DNA of 33,182 bases, taken from contig JAUWIL010000004.1 in the NCBI GenBank assembly GCA_030605385.1, positions 1 to 33,182 on the forward strand. The letters run 5' to 3'. Shown here piece after piece: positions 31,084-33,182 of the stretch. Source of the DNA: Methanobacteriota archaeon. GTDB taxonomy: Archaea; Halobacteriota; Syntropharchaeia; JAUWIL01. How positions within the stretch are numbered: the first letter of the stretch is position 1; every line of letters starts with the position of its first letter. The translations under genes were made by a program, and so were the position numbers. The notes under the pieces are model-generated. The model worked only from the letters and a program-made list of their open reading frames with translations, was not told the DNA's origin and searched no databases.

Positions 31084-31365
31084 CTATTTACCCTTGCTGT
31101 GGTCCATGCTAAACCGTTTTGATGCCTTCTCTTCGAGATACTTCACACGCTCTCCGAGTTTCTCATGTATGAATTTTTGCACCTTCCCGAGCTCTTCCTT
31201 GCCCCCCCTCAATGCAAGTTCTTTCTTTTCTTCTCCTCTATAAACGATCTTGACGTTAAATTTTTCTGATGCTTCGTGCACCATATCCATTGTCACGCCC
31301 GGCAGCATGACAAGGTCATACTGCATTGACACTTTGCGCGTTCCCTCTGCATCTTCCTCATTCAT
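31084..31365 (-). CDS. Small charged hypothetical protein
   Basis: A 93-aa soluble protein, strongly charged. The middle reads like a compact alpha/beta fold: MQYDLVMLPGVTMDMVHEAS, EKFNVKIVYRGEEKKELAL, RGGKEELGKVQKFIHEKLG, then a helical basic end (KYLEEKASKRFSMDH). The GG-x-E turn before a helix and the two short strands resemble small RNA-binding folds, but I cannot assign a family. ATG 31365 is used; Met14 is an alternative. It follows a hairpin array and lies alone. Confidence 0.6.
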   Translation of the reverse strand: MNEEDAEGTRKVSMQYDLVMLPGVTMDMVHEASEKFNVKIVYRGEEKKELALRGGKEELGKVQKFIHEKLGERVKYLEEKASKRFSMDHSKGK

Positions 31366-31412
31366 TTATGTGCACCTGCTCAAATAGCGATTCCTGCTCG
31401 AATAGCGGATTG

Positions 31413-31452
31413 GTCCATCTCAATTTGTCCATCTCAATTTGTCCATCTCAAT
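31413..31452. repeat. Short tandem repeat, 14 bp, nearly three copies
   Basis: GTCCATCTCAATTT occurs at 31413-31426 and 31427-31440, followed by 12 bases of a third copy. Looser duplications follow in the same gap (TAATTGAGTCG twice near 31563-31585, and TTGGTTGGG.TATT twice between 31600 and 31675). The gap to 31757 holds no gene that I can see. Confidence 0.88.
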
Positions 31453-31711
31453 AAGTTATAGGCACCTTCCTTTTATGTGTTTTCCATTTATAGTGCTTTA
31501 CATCCGTACTTTCAAAAGGCAAAATGATAAATAAACCTAAATCGTTATCCATTTACTGCAGATAATTGAGTCGGTAATTGAGTCGTTGGCTATATGGGCT
31601 ATTGGTTGGGTTATTGCCCGGCCACGGTGAAATGGTCGAGAACCGCCTGCAGGGCATTGGTTGGGCTATTACTTATACAAGTCATCAATAATAACAAGTC
31701 ATCAGCCATAC

Positions 31712-31720
31712 ACTTAAAAT
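31712..31720 (+). promoter_or_regulatory. Probable TATA box for the dehydratase small subunit gene
   Basis: ACTTAAAAT ends 36 bp before ATG 31757, giving a predicted leader of about 10-12 nt. Confidence 0.5.
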
Positions 31721-31756
31721 GATATGATATTCTAAGAGATTGGGATAGCTGGTAAT

Positions 31757-32269
31757 ATGATTATCAAAGGCGGCGCAATAAGGGTCTTCCCCACCGATAC
31801 CAACACCGATGAGATAATATCCGGGAAGTACAAGTACGACGAGCTTGACCTTGATAAGCTCGCGGTGCACACCTTCGAGTCCATAGACCCGACCTTTTAC
31901 GATGATGCCAAAAAACATGATAATCCGATAATAGTGGCAGCAAAGAACTTTGGGTGCGGCTCAAGCAGAGAGCAGGCGCCGTGGGTGATTAAGAGCTGTA
32001 ATGTCTCATGCATCATAGCAGAGTCGTTCGCGCGCATATTCTACCGAAACGGGTTTAATATAGGGCTGTACCTGATCGAGTGCGATGCCATATCCAAGAA
32101 TGTGAGCCAGGATGATGAACTCGAGATCGACCTTGATAAGGGAGTTGTCAGAAACCTGACGCGCAGTGTCGAGCTGGACTTCAAGCCGATACCTCCCTTC
32201 ATGCAGGAACTGTTGGATGCGGGAGGATTAACAAACTACCTGCTGGAGCATGAAGGGTATACGGAGTGA
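31757..32269 (+). CDS. 3-isopropylmalate/homoaconitate dehydratase small subunit
   Basis: The swivelling small subunit of an aconitase-type dehydratase, acting in leucine synthesis (isopropylmalate) or in the 2-oxosuberate route to coenzyme B (homoaconitate). At 170 aa it is the usual archaeal size. Signatures are FPTDTNTDEIISGKY (11-25), the active-site loop NFGCGSSREQAPW (64-76) and YRNGFNIGLYLIEC. The large subunit, with the iron-sulfur cluster, is not in the window. Sequence alone does not separate LeuD from its homoaconitase counterpart, so I give no symbol. Confidence 0.93.
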   Translation: MIIKGGAIRVFPTDTNTDEIISGKYKYDELDLDKLAVHTFESIDPTFYDDAKKHDNPIIVAAKNFGCGSSREQAPWVIKSCNVSCIIAESFARIFYRNGFNIGLYLIECDAISKNVSQDDELEIDLDKGVVRNLTRSVELDFKPIPPFMQELLDAGGLTNYLLEHEGYTE

Positions 32270-32433
32270 TTTTGCGAATCTACAAATACAAATCTACGAA
32301 TCTACATAGAAATTGCAATGTAAGCCTCAAGCATCCACATCTCCGCGACCTCATCGTTTATTATTCTACATTTAATGCGCTCGTGGCACTCGTGGAACTC
32401 TGAAGTTTTATGTAACCCTGCCAGATTATGCAG

Positions 32434-32784
32434 TCAATCGCCGGCGGAGATGCGCGAAACGTAAACTTCTACCCGCGGCTTGATATGATACTGCACATAA
32501 GGTAGTTGCGCTAAGAGAGACAGAATTATTGCCCTTTTACCTATTATCTCTGTTATATCTTTGAGCCCTATTTTTCTGCCCCCAATGATCTTATCCCAGA
32601 CAATACGGAAATCCTCCTTTTTTAGCTCCCTTATCACTTCTCCTACCTCAGACTTTACGAATATTGCATTCTCTGTGGATTTTATAATCGTGTTTGATAT
32701 TCCTCTACTTAATGTGCGAATCTCCGGGTTTTGGCTGACGAAGGCTGTTAAGTCTTTCCACACAATATCAAAACTTGGTTTCAT
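32434..32784 (-). CDS. Hypothetical protein
   Basis: A 116-aa protein starting MKPSFDIVWKDLTAFVSQNP at ATG 32784. It is mixed in charge, with a repeated-looking VWKDL / VWDKIIGG and helices GEVIRELKKEDFRI and LKDITEIIGKRAIILSLLAQ. No membrane helix or motif is identified. The frame extends upstream to an ATG at 32865, but that part overlaps the neighbouring gene and is cysteine- and lysine-rich without structure, so the shorter form is more likely. It begins 43 bp after the SHOCT gene on the same strand and probably belongs with it. Confidence 0.6.
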   Translation of the reverse strand: MKPSFDIVWKDLTAFVSQNPEIRTLSRGISNTIIKSTENAIFVKSEVGEVIRELKKEDFRIVWDKIIGGRKIGLKDITEIIGKRAIILSLLAQLPYVQYHIKPRVEVYVSRISAGD

Positions 32785-32827
32785 TTCATGTTCTCTCGTC
32801 TGGCATGCTGATTTAACAGAGTGGTTT

Positions 32828-33163
32828 TTACATCCTTTCCAGCAACTCTTTTTTCTTGCTTTCAAACTCCTCTTTGGTTATTATACTATCATCCTTTAGT
32901 TTAGAAAGTTCTCGGATACTCGCAGGGATATCTCTCTCCTCCGCAATAACCTTTGGCTCTGATACTTGAGATATACTCGGATATTCTCTGCTTCTCATCT
33001 CTTCTCCTTCCGATAATATCTCATACGTATAGGTGGCCGTAGTACTTCCGACCACCCCTCCTATTGGTTTTATTAGTTGAATTCTACACATCTCTTGGAG
33101 TTTTTTGCCGCCTAGTGCATTGTTTACATTTGGCGCTCGACCCAATTTCATTTTTTTATCCAC
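32828..33163 (-). CDS. SHOCT-domain protein, possibly cut by the right edge
   Basis: A protein of up to 111 aa. The C-terminal 30 residues (SIRELSKLKDDSIITKEEFE followed by SKKKELLERM) match the SHOCT domain, a short amphipathic module usually found at C-termini. The N-terminal part contains IQLIKPIGGVVGSTTATYTYEIL and a polar linker. GTG 33163 and ATG 33151 are both possible starts; GGTGATGTGG lies upstream of the ATG. The frame remains open to the window end, so more N-terminus cannot be excluded. The domain's role is unknown. Confidence 0.7.
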   Translation of the reverse strand: MDKKMKLGRAPNVNNALGGKKLQEMCRIQLIKPIGGVVGSTTATYTYEILSEGEEMRSREYPSISQVSEPKVIAEERDIPASIRELSKLKDDSIITKEEFESKKKELLERM

Positions 33164-33182
33164 ATCACCAGCGTTTATGGTA

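Noticed and set aside
32434-32865. Longer 143-aa version of the hypothetical protein
   Set aside because: The extra N-terminus overlaps the SHOCT gene and is unstructured; ATG 32784 is more natural.
1-33182. rRNA genes, prophage, insertion sequence with transposase, replication origin
   Set aside because: None is visible: no rRNA-like stretch, integrase, transposase or Orc1/Cdc6 gene is in the window.

Overview
The window is archaeal, most likely from a euryarchaeon related to methanogens or methane/alkane oxidisers; I cannot place it more finely. The evidence is archaea-specific genes (eS1, eS4, aIF1, RNase P Rpp29, an Sm-like protein, a pyruvoyl-dependent arginine decarboxylase, a short archaeal PurA), two tRNA genes with good bulge-helix-bulge introns, and TATA-like boxes about 25-30 bp upstream of several starts.

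Layout. 1-2402: vitamin B6 synthesis (pdxS, cut by the left edge, then pdxT) and arginine decarboxylase. 2458-5176: chorismate synthase and EPSP synthase on the minus strand. 5623-8935: a small winged-helix protein, a conserved protein of unknown function, tRNA-Asn, an AK6/Fap7-type kinase and a CDP-alcohol phosphatidyltransferase. 9130-12323: intron-containing tRNA-His, purA, a winged-helix regulator with four Cys, an Sm-like protein and a degenerate methyltransferase, all on the minus strand. 12995-15449: an acidic unknown protein, an enoyl-CoA isomerase-like protein, an FKBP prolyl isomerase and a decayed endonuclease V gene. 16244-20403: an exported protein, then a family of three related multi-pass membrane proteins whose middle copy is broken, plus a tiny membrane protein. 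20716-30284: eS1, tRNA-Tyr, tRNA-Asp and the ribosomal cluster uL3-uL4-uL23-uL2-uS19-uL22-uS3-uL29-aIF1-Rpp29-uS17-uL14-uL24-eS4-uL5, which stops after uL5 without the expected uS14-uS8-uL6 continuation. 30755-33163: intron-containing tRNA-Arg, an aconitase-type small subunit and small unknown proteins.

The most unusual element is a set of thirteen intergenic arrays of short hairpins. Short linkers are conserved and alternate: CATGT with ACGGTT in type I, AAGACTTG with CTGTCT in type II. The roughly 20-nt segments between them change sequence from copy to copy, yet each remains a near-perfect palindrome, mostly with a three-base loop closed by C:G. Arrays run into the 3' end of pdxT, touch the stop codon of aroA, lie inside the intron of a candidate tRNA-Tyr gene, and sit where the ribosomal cluster ends. 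I recognise no named element with this structure. Independently, many intergenic regions contain perfect tandem duplications of 11-19 bp.

The window otherwise carries housekeeping functions: cofactor, aromatic amino acid, purine, polyamine and lipid synthesis, and translation. I see no rRNA, CRISPR-cas, prophage or intact transposase.
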